This document shows, in pieces, positions 49,701-61,700 of a DNA stretch of 64,000 bases; position 1 is the first letter of the stretch, and every line of letters starts with the position of its first letter. The notes under the pieces are model-generated. The model saw only the letters and a program-made list of their open reading frames with translations. It was not told the origin of the DNA and searched no databases. Source of the stretch: Corticium candelabrum (lineage: Eukaryota; Porifera; Homoscleromorpha; Homosclerophorida; Plakinidae). Made by a program: the position numbers and the translations under genes. Where the stretch lies: NCBI RefSeq assembly GCF_963422355.1, contig NC_085085.1, positions 6,369,233-6,433,232 on the forward strand. The letters are read 5' to 3'.

Positions 49701-52700
49701 TCTTACCTCACAAACAGAACACTTCAGACCAGTCACACCTTCTTTGCAAACACACTGACCAGTAGCATCACATGCCCCCATTGACAACGCTGTGGATCCA
49801 TTGGAACTGCAATTGCAAGCTACAAGATTAGAACAAGACTTGTACACCCAACAAATGCCCAAATAACTCTCATTCCACACGTACACACCTTCACAGCCAG
49901 TAGGATTGGATAATTGTAGATTGAAAAACGATGTCTTACAACTCGTACATTTTACACCCTCTACGTTCTCTTTACACATGCACTGTCCTGCTGTAGCATT
50001 GCAACTCCCCCGAGCTGATACATCAGATCCAGATTCATTGCACAAACAAGCTAAACAATGTATGTAAACATCTCTGACATTACTTTATCATATGTCAAGC
50101 CAAGATACCTTGACAGACATCAGGATTCTCCACACTAAAGTTAAAATATGATGGTTTACATACATCACAACTTTGGCCCACTGCATTGCCCTTGCAGTCA
50201 CAGTACCCGGTCTCATTGCATTGGACTGACTTTGATCCGATCACATCACACACACAAGCTAATCATAAATAATTAAGGCTGTTAGATAACACACAATACC
50301 ACATCACGACGTAATAGAATTGATATAAAACATAAGCCCTTTGTACCTTCACAACCATCACCATCAAATCCAAAATATGTGTAATCACACGCTGAACATG
50401 TTCGAGTGATGATATTAGATGCACATAAACACTGTCCACCAAGTGTTAAACATTCTTTGCTATCATTCACTGTTCCTGTTACGTTACAGTCACAATCTAC
50501 AATAAAACAAACAACTGTTTACAATCTGTGAGCGGTATACACTGACATAAGACCAACTACTGTTTGTAGCATAAAACATACAAACTCAAATACTACAGAG
50601 CATCTATAAATTCTGACAGATTCTGACATGCCTATTCTGTAATAAGAAACAGTGTTATGAGTATTAAACAAAACATACTATAACAGACAGGCATAGGCTT
50701 GGACATTTTGAGAAAGAAATTACTCAACTACTAACCACACAAAGTTGTTAGATGCAAAATTTTCTGGTAGTATTTTTAATCAAAGTACAGTCATGGTAAA
50801 CAAACACAAAAAGATTACATCCTCCACTCAAAAAAATCTATGTAACTACAGTTATACATAATACGTACAAATCCCCTTACCAAGTGTTCCATTAAAGAGA
50901 GCAGCATTGATAAGGATTGTCTGTTTTCTACATTGTTCATCAATTGCATACCCAAATGCCGTTGACACACTTTTTCTAACATCGTAGCAAGTATCAAGAA
51001 ACACACTCTGGTTATGAGCATCTAGTGCTCGATATTCTGGCAGGTCCTGTGCTTTCGGCATCAGCAAGACCTATGACAACACAACAGCCATACAATCACA
51101 TTCTGCTAGCTTAATTAAACTGTATGCTGACAAATTAACAAACCGAGTCCACAAAGATTGCATCACCATAATAAAAGTACATGGAGGCCATAATGTTCAC
51201 ATATAACTCAGATCCAGCAAGCCGAGTTCCCAGTGATACAACCAACAGATCGTTCTCTGAATACACGTAATAGAAATTTGATATCACAAGTTGACCATCC
51301 TCAGATCGATACACATTCAGCAGTATTTCACCCCAAACATCAGACTGAAATATATCATATCATTACAACTAGTAATTTAACCTCAATTTGCATTGCTCAC
51401 CCGATAACGAACTACCAGATCATACTGAATCGTTCTCTGTGGTACAGTTACATTAAATGTAACTTGATGACCATCCATCAATCTTACTCCACCTATTCCG
51501 GTGAAGTTGCGAGAATCCCCAATTTGTTTCTCAACTGTTGCTCCAGCCTGTAATTTACAACTCCAAATTATTTACAGTCGACAAAACAATTGATAGTCAA
51601 TTTACACTAAGAACAGCAAATTCTGCTTCGTAAATGAGACCCTCCAAAAAGGGGAGCCAGTGAAAGTCTTCAATGATGTCACAAGTTCGTCCAGTCAGAC
51701 CAGATTTACAAGTACATTGTCCTGAGATCTTATCACACGTCCATGAAACTGAAGATGACAGAGAACAACCACACGACTGACAACTGCTAGCATCATCAGG
51801 AAACAAAATGTAGAAGCCATCCTTTTCAAGCAACAATAACATGTAATCATATACTAATAAGGTGGGTAGAAACAGCTCCCTTATTACCTCACAAACAGAA
51901 CACTTCACACCCGTCACACCTTCTTTGCAAACACACTGACCAGTAGCATCACATGCCCCCTTTGACAATGCTGTGGATCCATTGGAATTGCAATTGCAAG
52001 CTACACCAGTTAGAAAAAAGCCTTGTACACACGCAACTCATAACCCTCAATCCACATGCACACAAACCTTCACAGCCGGTAGGATTGGATGATTGCAGAT
52101 TGAAAAATGATGTCTTACAACTTGTACATTTCACACCCTCTACGTTCTCTTTACACGTGCACTGTCCTGTTGTAGCATTGCAACTCTCCCCAGCGGATGG
52201 ATCAGAGCCAGATTCATTGCACAAACAAGCTAGACCAATGCACGTAAACATCTCTGACTACAGTTTATCTGAAAGTCAAGCCAAGCTACCTTGGCAGGCA
52301 TCAGGGTTCTCCACATTAAAGTTGAAATGTGATGGTTTACATACATCACATCTTTGTCCCGCTGCATTGCCCTTGCAGTCACAGTACCCGGTCTCATTAC
52401 ATTGAACTGACTTTGATCCAATCACATCACACACACAAGCTAATCATAAATAATTAAGGCTGTTAGATAACACACAATACCGCATCACAACGTAATAGAA
52501 TTGATTTTTTAAACGCAAGTCCTTCCTACCTTCGCAACCATCACCATCAAATCCAAAATATGTGTAATCACACGCTGAACACGTTCGAGTGATGATTTTA
52601 GATGCACATAAACACTGTCCACCAAGTGTTAAACATTCTTTGCTATCATTCACTGTTCCTGTTACGTTACAGTCACAATCTACAATAAAACACACAAACT

Positions 52701-55700
52701 GTTTTACAAACTGTGAGCGGTATACAGTGACATATACGACAACTACACTGTATGTAGCATAACACATACAAGCTCAAAAACTACAAAGCATCTATAAATT
52801 CTAACAGATTCTGACATGCCCATACTGTTCTGCTATAATTGCAGCAGAACAGGGTCATGATTATTAACAGATCATACTACAACAGACTTGCATGGGCAAA
52901 ATTATTCAACTAATAACCACACAAAGTTGTTAGACGCAAAACTTTCTGATGGGATTTGATTCAAAGTACAGCAATGGTAAACAAACAACACAAAATTTAC
53001 ACTCTTCGCTCAACAGCAATTACAATTATACGTAGAGTAATGCCTTTACCGAGTGTGCCATTAAAGAGAGCAGCATTGATAAGGGTCGTCTGCTTTCTGC
53101 ATTGATCGTCGATTGTATAATTAAATGCTGTTAACACACTCTTCCTCACGTCGTAGCAAGTATCAAGAAACACACTCTGGTTATGAGCATCCAATGCTTG
53201 AAATTCCGGCAGGTCCTCTTCTTCTGGCATCAGCAAGACCTACAGTCACACAACAACCACCTCATCACATTCCAGTTACTTAAACACTTTGCCATCAAAC
53301 AAACAAACCGAGTCGATAAACGTTGTTCCGTCAAGTAAGGAAGTGTTGGCAACGATGTTCACATGTAACTCAGATCCAGCAAGCCGAATTCCCAATGGTA
53401 TAACCAACAGATTGGGTTCCAACGTATAATACCCCGATGCCTCAGTTTCACCATCCTCGGGTCCCAACTTATAATACTCTGATACCACACTTTGACCATC
53501 CTCAGATCGATCAACAGAAATCCTTAGATCATTCCACACATGCGAAGTCTGCACACGTGCTACGATTGTTACAGTGACAACACAAAAACTCTCGCACTAC
53601 TCACCTCATAACGAACTAACAGATCATATCGAATTGTTCTCTGTGGTACAGCTACCTTAAATGTCACTTCACTACCATTCCTCAACCTTACTCCACCTAT
53701 TCCAGTAAAGTTGCCGGGATCACTAGTTCGTTTCTCAACTGCTGCTCCACTCTGCAATTTACATCGCCAACCATACAATCATTCATAGTCAACTAACAGT
53801 GTGCAATCAACTTACGCTAAGACTAGCAAATTCTGCTTCATAAATGAGACCTTCCAAAAACGGTAGCCAGTGAAAATCTTCAATGATGTCACAGATACGT
53901 CCAGTTAGACCAGATTTACAATGACATTGGCCTGAAGACTTATCACACGTCAGTGAAACCGAAGACGACGGCGAACAACCACATGGACGACAACTGCCAG
54001 CATCAGAAGACGTCATATACAATCCATCCTATTATCATTTACACGCGTCTTGATCAGAAGATACTAAATGTAAGAAGCTAATCATCACTTCTTACCTCAC
54101 AAACAGAACACTTCAGACCAGTCACACCCTCTTTGCAAACACACTGACCGGTATCATCACATGCCCCCTTTGACAACGCCGTGGATCCATCGGAATTGCA
54201 ATTGCAAGCTACACCAGTTAGAAACAACTCGTACGTGCAACTGATAACCCTCAATCCACACGCACACACCTTCACAGCCGGTAGGATTGGATGTTTGCAG
54301 ATTGAAAAACGATGTCTTACAACTTGTACATTTCACACCCTCTACGTTCTCTTTGCACGTGCACTGTCCTGTTGTAGCATTGCAACTCTCCCCAGCGGAT
54401 GGATCAGAGCCAGATTCATTGCACAAACAAGCTAGACCAATGCACGTAAACATCTCTGACTACAGTTTATCTTAAAGTCAAGCCAAGCTACCTTGACAGA
54501 CATCAGGGTTCTCCACACTAAAGTTGAAATGTGATGGTTTACATACATCACATCTTTGTCCCGCTGCATTGCCCTTGCAGTCACAGTACCCGGTCTCATT
54601 ACATTGAACTGACTTTGATCCAATCACATCACACACACAAGCTAATCATAAATAATTAAGGCTGTTAGATAACACACAATACCGCATCACAACGTAATAG
54701 AATTGATTTTTTAAACGCAAGTCCTTCCTACCTTCGCAACCATCACCATCAAATCCAAAATATGTGTAATCACACGCTGAACACGTTCGAGTGATGATTT
54801 TAGATGCACATAAACACTGTCCACCAAGCGTTAAACATTCTTTGCTATCATTCACTGTTCCTGTTACAGTACAGCCACAATCTACAATAAAACACACACT
54901 GTTTTACAAACTGTGAGCGGTATACAGTGACATATAAGACAACTACTGTATGTAACATCACCAGGGTCGCCACACATTTTCACCAACTATTTGTAGGCAA
55001 ATACAAGTAACAGTGACACACCCATTTTCCAGTGTTGTTGGGGCCACGCCCTTGTGTTTCTATTTTGGTGACCGAAATCCTACGATGTACCTCACCTAGT
55101 GTTCTTCTCAAAACAGCCTTCAAAACAGTCTCAAAAGCATGTGCAATTGCTCGTATATATATGCAATGTCATTTAATTATTTGAACTAACAATCGTAAGC
55201 TGTGCAATTCTTTGCAGACCTTGAACAAATGGTATGCTTCGGTACCAGCGATCAAAAAAGCATTGCATGTAGGCACTAGCTCATAAAATACTGCTCAACA
55301 AAGGCAGCAAAAGAACCGTTTCATCAGTGTGAATAGCCGTCAAATAAAACAAGAATGATTTTGTCAAAAGAGACAGAGAATATGTAGCTATAAGGTTTTG
55401 CTATAAGTATACAAGCACCGTAACCAGGAAGCTCTGCAAGCTGCACCAGGAAATGACCGAAATACGAAATGACCGTATGCAAATTGGACCTAATGCGAAA
55501 TGACTGTACAGCCAGTCCTTGTTACTCCAACAATGATAATCTGACACCCACACTGTCTGACGAAGGTACATGTGAAACCAATTTACATAGGTCACTGTGT
55601 ATTTGTTACCGATAATTCAACAGTAGCGTTAGTCCGACAGAAATCAACGAGACAAACGTGGTCAAAATAACGAGGTCTGACTATAACACGAAATGACACA

Positions 55701-58700
55701 AATGCAAAATAAATGCAATGCAAAACATGCAATGAATACCAAAACCAGTCACTGTAATGTTCGTGAGCCAGCTGGCACTTGTTCAAGAATATACCTATTC
55801 ACAGGTCATGCGAAAATTTCACAGCCAGTTTTCCCTCAACATTCATAGGCTATTGTGGGTGCGGCAACCCTGCATCACACATACAAGCTTAAATACCATA
55901 AACGGTTGATACCGATACCTGCTCTTACAGAAGAACTAAACACAAACTCAACCCTACATACCAACGCTACCGCATTGGTGACAAAACATCTGCCAATTCG
56001 GAGATTCTAAAATGCACATACAATACTTGTAATGAAATTAGTTAATGACTGCAATCGAAAACAGTGTTATGGTTATTAAGAAACATACTAAAACAGACCT
56101 GCATGGACTTGGACATTTCAAGAAAGAATTATTCAACTACTAACTACACAAGTTGCTAGACTAACTACACAAGTTGTTAGATGCAAATTTTTGGTGAGAC
56201 CTTATTCAAAGTACAGTATGGCAAACAAATAGTACATAAACATTAAATTTCCACTCAACTAACTTACACAATTACAGTTACACGAAGAATAATGCCCTTA
56301 CCAAGCGTTCCATTAAAGAGAGCAGCATTGATGAGAATTGTCTGCTTTCTACATTGTTCGTCAATTGCATAATTAAATGCTGTTGACAAACTTTTCCTCA
56401 TGTCATAGCAAGTACCAAGAAACACACTCTGGTTATGAGCACTTAATGCTTGAAATTCAGGCAGGTCCTCTTCTTCCGGTATCAGCAAGACCTACAATGA
56501 CACAACAACCACATCATCACACTGCCGCTACTTAAACAGTTTGCTGTCAAACAAACAAACCGAGTCAATAAATGTTGTCCCGTCTAGTAAGTAAGTGTTG
56601 GCAATGATGTTGACATGTAACTCAGATTCAGCAAGCTGAGATCCCAATGGTACAACCAACAGATTGAGTTCCAACGTATAATATCCCGATGCCTCAGTTT
56701 CACCATCCTCGGGTCCCAACTTATAATACTTTGATACCACACTTTGACCATCCTCAGATCGATGAACAGAAATCTTTACGTCATTCCACAAATGGGATGT
56801 CTGGAGACGTGCTACGATTGTCACAGTGACAACACAAAAACTCTTGCACTACTCACCTCATAACGAACTAACAGATCATATCGAATAGTTCTCTGTGGTA
56901 CAGCTACCTTAAATGTCACTTCACTACCATTCATCAACCTTACTCCACCTATTCCAGTAAAGTTGCTAGGATCACTGGTTCGTTTCTCAACTGCTGCTCC
57001 ACTCTACAATTTGCACAACCAACAATATAATCATTCATAGTCAACTAACAATGTGCAATCAACTTACGCTAAGACTAGCAAATTCTGCTTCATAAATGAC
57101 ACCCTCCAAGAACGGCAGCCAGTGAAAATCTTCAATGATGTCACAAGTACGTCCAGTCAGACCAGATTTACAAACACACTGGCCTGAAGACTTATCACAT
57201 GTCAGTGAAACTGAAGATGACAGTGCACATCCACATGAATGACAACTGCCAGCATCATTAGAAGACATCAGATAAGAGCCATCCTATTTTAATATACACG
57301 TGTCTTGATCGTAAGATTGATCATAACATACTAAATGCAAGAAGCTAATCGTCTCTTCTTACCTCACAAACAGAACACTTCAGACCAGTCACACCTTCTT
57401 TGCAAACACACTGACCAGTAGCATCACATGCCCCCTTTGACAACGCCGTGGATCCATTGGAATTGCAATTGCAAGCTACAAGATTTAGAGCAAAACTTGC
57501 AAACCCAACAATCGTCCAAACATCTTTCATTCCACACGTACACACCTTCACAGCCGGTAGGATTGGATAATTGCAGATTGAAAAATGATGTCTTACAACT
57601 TGTACAATTCACACCCTCTACGTTCTCTTTACAAATGCACTGTCCTGTTGCAGCATTGCAACTCCCCCCAGCTGATGAAGCAGATCCAGATTCATTGCAC
57701 AAACAAGCTAAACCATGTACGTAAACATCTCTGACTTCAGTTTATCATAAAGTCAAGCCAAGCTACCTTGACAGACATCAGGGTTCTCCACATTAAAGTT
57801 AAAATGTGATGGTTTACATACATCACATCTTTGTCCCGCTGCATTGCCCTTGCAGTCACAGTACCCGGTCTCATTACATTGAACTGACTTTGATCCAATC
57901 ACATCACACACACAAGCTAGTCATAAATAATTAAGGCTGTTACATAACACACAATACTGCATCACAACGTAATAGAATTGATTTTTTAAACGCAAGTCCT
58001 TCCTACCTTCGCAACCATCACCATCAAAACCAAAATATGTGTAATCACACGCTGAACATGTTCGAGTGATGACATTAGATGCACATAAACACTGTCCACC
58101 AAGTGTTAAACATTCTTTGCTATCATTCACTGTTCCTGTTACGTTACAGTCACAATCTACAATAAAGAAACACACAAACTGTTTTACTACCAGCAAGCTA
58201 TATAGTGATACAAAACCAAGTACCATAAGTAACCACACATGTACAAATCAAATACTAAAGGCAACTAAAAATTAATTAAGTCAATCCTGACATACCTACA
58301 CTCTAATAATTACATTAGGAAACAAATGATAGCGCAACAGACCTGACATTAAAATAAAATCACAAAAATACTGACAGCCTTCCAGAGTTGCTAGATGCAC
58401 AAATCTGTGATTGGATTTTTCATAAAAGTAGAGCAATGGCATGCAAACAAACACAGAAAATGCTACACCTGATCACAACTTTATGCAGTTAAGAGTTGTA
58501 CGACGTAGGCTAACCCTCTTACCAAGTGTTCCATTAAAGAGAGCAGCATTGATAAGGATTGTCTGTTTTCTACATTGTTCATCAATTGCATAACTAAATA
58601 CCGTTGACACACTTCTTCTAACATCATAGCAAGTATCAAGAAACACACTCTGGTTATGAGCATCTAGTGCTTGATATTCTGGCAGGTCTTGTGCTTTTGG

Positions 58701-61700
58701 CATCAGCAAGATCTGTGACAACACAACAGCCACATAATCACATTCTGCTTGCTTAATTAAACTGTTTGCTGGCAAATTAACAAACCGAGTCCACAAAGAT
58801 TGCTTCACTATAAAAGTACGTGTAGGCTATAATGTTCACATACAAATCAGATCCAGCAAGCTGAGTTCCCAGTGGTACAACCAACAGATTGTTCTCTGAA
58901 GACAAATAATGGAAATCTGACATCACAAGTTGACCATCCTCAGATCGATACACATTCAGCTGTATTTCACCCCAACCATCAAAGTAAGACTGAAAACATA
59001 CCTTATCGTTACAGCCAGTAATCTAACCTTAATTTGCATTGCTCACCCGATAACGAACTACCAGATCATATTGAATCGTTCTCTGTGGTACTGTTACATT
59101 AAACGTAACTTGATTACCATCTATCAACCTTACTCCACCTATTCCAGTAAAGTTGCCGGGATCACTAGTTCGTTTCTCAACTGCTGCTCCACTCTGCAAT
59201 TTACATCGCCAACCATACAATCATTCATAGTCAACTAACAGTGTGCAATCAACTTACGCCAAGACTAGCAAATTCTGCTTCATAAATGAGACCCTCCAAA
59301 AACGGTAGCCAGTGAAAATCTTCAATGATGTCACAGATACGTCCAGTTAGACCAGATTTACAATGACATTGGCCTGAAGACTTATCACACGTCAGTGAAA
59401 CCGAAGACGACGGCGAACAACCACATGGACGACAACTGCCAGCATCAGAAGACGTCATATACAATCCATCCTATTATCATTTACACGCGTCTTGATCAGA
59501 AGATACTAAATGTAAGAAGCTAATCATCACTTCTTACCTCACAAACAGAACACTTCAGACCAGTCACACCTTCTTTGCAAACACACTGACCGGTATCATC
59601 ACATGCCCCCTTTGACAACGCCGTGGATCCATCGGAATTGCAATTGCAAGCTACACCAGTTAGAAACAACTCGTACGTGCAACTGATAACCCTCAATCCA
59701 CACGCACACACCTTCACAGCCGGTAGGATTGGATGCTTGCAGATTGAAAAACGATGTCTTACAACTTGTACATTTCACACCCTCTACGTTCTCTTTGCAC
59801 GTGCACTGTCCTGTTGTAGCATTGCAACTCTCCCCAGCGGATGGATCAGAGCCAGATTCATTGCACAAACAAGCTAGACCAATGCACGTAAACATCTCTG
59901 ACTACAGTTTATCTTAAAGTCAAGCCAAGCTACCTTGGCAGGCATCAGGATTCTCCAAGTTAAAGTTAAAATACGATGGTTTACATACATCACATCTTTG
60001 TCCCACTGCATTGCCCTTGCAGTCACAGTACCCACTCTCATTGCATTGAACTGACATTGATCCAATCACATCACACACACAAGCTAATCATAAATAATTA
60101 AGGCTGTTAGATAACACACAATACCGCATCAAGAGGTAATAGAATTGATTTAAAACATAAGTTCTTTGTACCTTCACATCCATCACCATCAAATCCAAAA
60201 TATGTGTAATCACACGCTGAACATGTTCGAGTGATGATATTAGATGCACATAAACACTGTCCACCAAGTGTTAAACATTCTCTGCTATTATTCACTGTTC
60301 CTGTTACTGTACAGTCACAATCTACAATAAAACACACAAACTGTTTTACAAACTGTGAGCGGTATACAGTGACATATAAGACAACTACTGTATGTAGCCT
60401 CACAAGAGTTGCCACACATTTTCACCAACAATTCGTAGGAAAATACAAGTAAAAATGTCACACCCATTTTCCAGTGTCGTTGGGACCAAGTCCTTGTGTT
60501 TCTACTTGGTGACTGAAATCCTACAATGTACATCACTTACTGTTCTTCTCAAAACAGCCTTCAAAACAGTCTTAAAAGCATGTGCGATTGCTCGTATATG
60601 CAATATTCAGATGTCATTTAATTATTTGAACTAACAATCGTAAGCTGTGCAATTCTTTGCAGACCTTAAACTAACGGTATGCTTTGGTACCAGCGATCAA
60701 AAAAGCATTGCATGTAGGCACTAGCTCATAAAATACTGCTCAACAAAGGCAGCAAAAGAACCGTTTCATCAGTGTGAATAGCCGTCAAATAAAACAAGAA
60801 TGATTTTGTCAAAAGAGACAGAGAATATGTAGCTATAAGGTTTCGCTATAAGTATACAAGCACCGTAACCAAGAAGCTCTGCAAGCTGCACCAGCAAATG
60901 ACCGAAATATGAAATAACCGCATGCAAATTGGACCTAATGCGAAATGACTGTACAGCCAGACCTCGTTACTCCAACACTGATAATCTGACACCCACACTG
61001 TCTCACGAAAGTATATGTGAAACCAATTTACATACGTCACTGTGTATTTGTTACCGATAATACAACAGTTGCGTCAGCCCGACAGAAATCAGCGAGACAA
61101 ACATGGTCAAAATAACGAGGTCTGACTGTGATACAAAATGACACAAATGCAAAATAAATGTAATGCAAAACGTGAAATGCATACCGAAACCAGTCACTGT
61201 AATGTTCGTGAGCTACCTGGCACTTGTTCAAGAATACCTATTCATAGGTCACAACAAAATTTCATCGCCAGTTTCCCCAAAAAAATTTGTAGGCTACAAA
61301 TCTATTCATAGGTGTGGCAATCCTGCATCACACCTACAAGCTTAAATACTATAAACGGTTGATATCGATATCCGCTCTCACAGAAAAACTGAACACAAAC
61401 TCTACCTTACATACTAACGCTACCGCACTGGTGACAAAACATCTGTAAGTTCGGAGATTCTAAAATGAACATACAATACTTTTAATGACTTCAGTTACTG
61501 ACTGCAATTGAAAACAGTGTTATGGCTATTAAAAAACATACTAAAACAGACCTGCATGGGCTTGGACATTTCGAGAAAGAAATTATTCAACTGCTAACTA
61601 CACAAGTTGTTAGATGCAAATTATTGGTGAGACCTTTATTCCAAGTACAGTATGGCAAACAAATAGTACATAAACATTAGATTTCCATTCAACTAACTTA

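Noticed and set aside
51953..52405. 150-aa plus-strand ORF, repeated at 62,863-63,315
   Set aside because: It is antisense to the LE-b, LE-c and LE-d exons and introns of modules U6 and U10. It recurs only because the modules are duplicated, and it lacks a domain.
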